From the NCBI RefSeq assembly GCF_910578445.1, contig NZ_CAJTQC010000008.1, positions 42,301 through 106,300 of the forward strand: 64,000 nt of DNA. Direction: 5' to 3'. The notes under the pieces were generated by a model. It was given only the letters and a program-made list of their open reading frames with translations, searched no databases and was not told the origin of the DNA. The position numbers and the translations under genes are program-made. Shown here piece after piece: positions 62,656-64,000 of the stretch (positions within the stretch are counted from its first letter, which is position 1; the number at the start of each line of letters is the position of its first letter). Source of the stretch: an uncultured Duncaniella sp. (GTDB lineage: Bacteria > Bacteroidota > Bacteroidia > Bacteroidales > Muribaculaceae).

Positions 62656-63888
62656 ATGGCTTCGATAAAAGTAAAGTTTCGTCCCTCTACTGTCGCAGAC
62701 CACGAGGGCACAATCTACTACCAGATTATCCACGAAAGGAAGGTGCGACAACTCCTTTCGGATTACAAAGTATTCCCGACGGAGTGGGATGAATCCCGTT
62801 CAATGGTTACGACCACACAGAAAAGTGAGCGCAAATCGTTCATACTCTCAATTCGAGAGCGTATCCGCTGGGATGTTGAGAGGTTGACAAAGATAGACCG
62901 TAAGTTGGATGCCAACGGTCTGTCATACACTGCTGATGATGTTATCGAAGAGTTCAACCGATACTCGGATGAATACTCCCTGTTCAACTACATGGAGAGC
63001 ATCATCGCCAAACTCAAACAGAATGGCAAAGTCAGGACTTCGGAGACCTACAAGTCCACTCTCAATAGTTTCAAGAAGTTCTTGGCAAACCAAGCGTCTG
63101 AAGACGATTATCGGGAAAATGAAGATATAATGCTCGACTGTCTGACCTCCGAGATAATGGAATCATACGAGGCATGGCATCACAAGCGTGGTGTAGCGCC
63201 CAACACCATATCATTCTATACCCGCATTCTCCGTGCCGTATATAACCGTGCAGTCGAAGATGGCATCATCGAGAACCGCAACCCGTTCCGAAAGGTCTAT
63301 ACAGGAGTTGATAAGACTGTCAAAAGAGCGTTGCCATTACCTGTCATCAAGAAGATAAAGGCATTGGATTTATCTCTGAATGCTTCACTGGGCTTCGCCC
63401 GCGATATGTTTCTTATGAGTTTCTGCCTCAGAGGAATGAGCTTCATAGACATGGCATTTCTGAAAAAGACGGACCTCAAAAATGGTTACGTCACCTACCG
63501 CCGTCGCAAGACCGGTCAGAAACTAATCATTGAATGGACAAAAGAGATGCAGATGATTCTTGACAAGTACCCCAAGAACGAAAGCGACTATCTGCTGCCC
63601 ATCATCCGTAATCCCGGTATCAACGAGCGATGCACCTACCGCAACGTAGGCTACAACATCAACCACAATCTGAAAACCATAGCCGGAATGGTCGGCGTTA
63701 CAATCCCGCTGACCCTCTACGTCGCCCGCCACAGCTGGGCATCCGCTGCCAAAGCCAAGGGTATCCCTCTGTCAGTAATCAGCGAAGGCATGGGCCACGA
63801 CAGCGAAACCACCACCCAAATCTATCTCGCCAGCCTCGATACCTCCGTCGTTGACAAAGCCAATTCCATTATTCTCAAAAGCCTTTAG
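62656..63888 (+). CDS. Tyrosine site-specific recombinase (phage/transposon integrase type)
   Basis: 410 residues from the ATG at 62656 (MASIKVKFRPSTVADHEGTI); an in-frame ATG at 62593 adds 21 residues and has its purine-rich stretch too close. An N-terminal arm-type domain, SAM-like core-binding domain (about 100-205) and catalytic domain with Arg259 (CLRGMS), Lys285 (RRRKTG), Arg358 (YVARHSW), His381 (GMGHDS) and Tyr390 (TTQIYLASL). The box II histidine is replaced by Tyr355, which I believe is common in Bacteroidota integrases. It catalyses integration, excision or inversion through a covalent 3'-phosphotyrosine. Cargo lies beyond the window. Confidence 0.93.
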   Translation: MASIKVKFRPSTVADHEGTIYYQIIHERKVRQLLSDYKVFPTEWDESRSMVTTTQKSERKSFILSIRERIRWDVERLTKIDRKLDANGLSYTADDVIEEFNRYSDEYSLFNYMESIIAKLKQNGKVRTSETYKSTLNSFKKFLANQASEDDYRENEDIMLDCLTSEIMESYEAWHHKRGVAPNTISFYTRILRAVYNRAVEDGIIENRNPFRKVYTGVDKTVKRALPLPVIKKIKALDLSLNASLGFARDMFLMSFCLRGMSFIDMAFLKKTDLKNGYVTYRRRKTGQKLIIEWTKEMQMILDKYPKNESDYLLPIIRNPGINERCTYRNVGYNINHNLKTIAGMVGVTIPLTLYVARHSWASAAKAKGIPLSVISEGMGHDSETTTQIYLASLDTSVVDKANSIILKSL

Positions 63889-63893
63889 AATAT

Positions 63894-63926
63894 GCCTCAG
63901 TTTCCATCTCGGAGATTGAGGCTTTA
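63894..63926 (+). terminator. Possible terminator after the recombinase gene
   Basis: 6-bp GC-rich stem (63894-63899 with 63917-63922) and CTTTAAT tail, just after the stop. Confidence 0.4.
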
Positions 63927-64000
63927 ATGTTTAGAACTGTCCAACTCTTTAAATAAGAGAGTCTTATTCGATATGTAAAGTTGGCTATTTTTCTGCAAAT

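Overview
The window looks like a chromosomal segment from the Bacteroidales, plausibly a gut Muribaculaceae (inference). The evidence is gene order (purH-mreB-mreC-mreD-PBP2-rodA, clpP-clpX-recQ, ftsK-lolA-trxB, bamD-rpoZ), secreted pectin-acting proteins, and the Bacteroidota promoter pattern TTTG-N19-20-TAnnTTTG in front of many genes. No rRNA operon, CRISPR array or complete insertion sequence is visible.

Layout. 1-9.2 kb: the 3' part of a tricorn-like S41 protease, a MATE exporter with a structured leader, two overlapping small lipoprotein genes, a pRiA4b ORF-3-like protein, a secreted pectinesterase-like beta-helix protein and a carboxyspermidine dehydrogenase-type enzyme. 9.2-20 kb: Bax inhibitor-1-like protein, argS, type II NADH dehydrogenase, ftsE, recQ, clpX, clpP, a SpoU methyltransferase, rpmA and rplU, all on the minus strand. 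20.0-20.5 kb: two near-identical tRNA-Pro(GGG) units. 20.6-31.5 kb: an AI-2E family permease, an MFS transporter, the rod-shape cluster with purH, and rpsO. 31.6-38.8 kb: rpoZ, bamD, a family-10-like glycosidase lipoprotein, a 320-bp MITE-like element, a small conserved-looking protein, htpG and a CapA-like protein. 38.8-46 kb: folD, ffh, panD, panC, recR, a GNAT acetyltransferase, trxB and a LolA-like carrier. 45.6-54.4 kb: ftsK, a large PL11 rhamnogalacturonan lyase, flavodoxin, rpmH and an outer-membrane beta-barrel. 54.4-61.7 kb: a biotin-dependent decarboxylase alpha subunit, an MBL hydrolase, rsmG, a CvfB-like S1 protein, an ABC-F ATPase and a helix-turn-helix regulator. 61.7-64 kb: nearly 1 kb of AT-rich noncoding DNA, then a tyrosine recombinase facing the end of the window.

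Most genes are housekeeping: translation, protein quality control, cell-wall elongation, envelope biogenesis, pantothenate, folate and purine synthesis. The accessory layer is the pectin-acting pair (beta-helix protein and PL11 lyase, about 41 kb apart and not in a SusCD locus), the MITE, the duplicated tRNA unit and the terminal regulator/AT-rich/recombinase module. That module and the MITE are the least explained parts. No clearly new defence or metabolic system is evident; the best leads are the MITE with its two long internal hairpins, the repeat-rich region before the recombinase, and the MATE leader.
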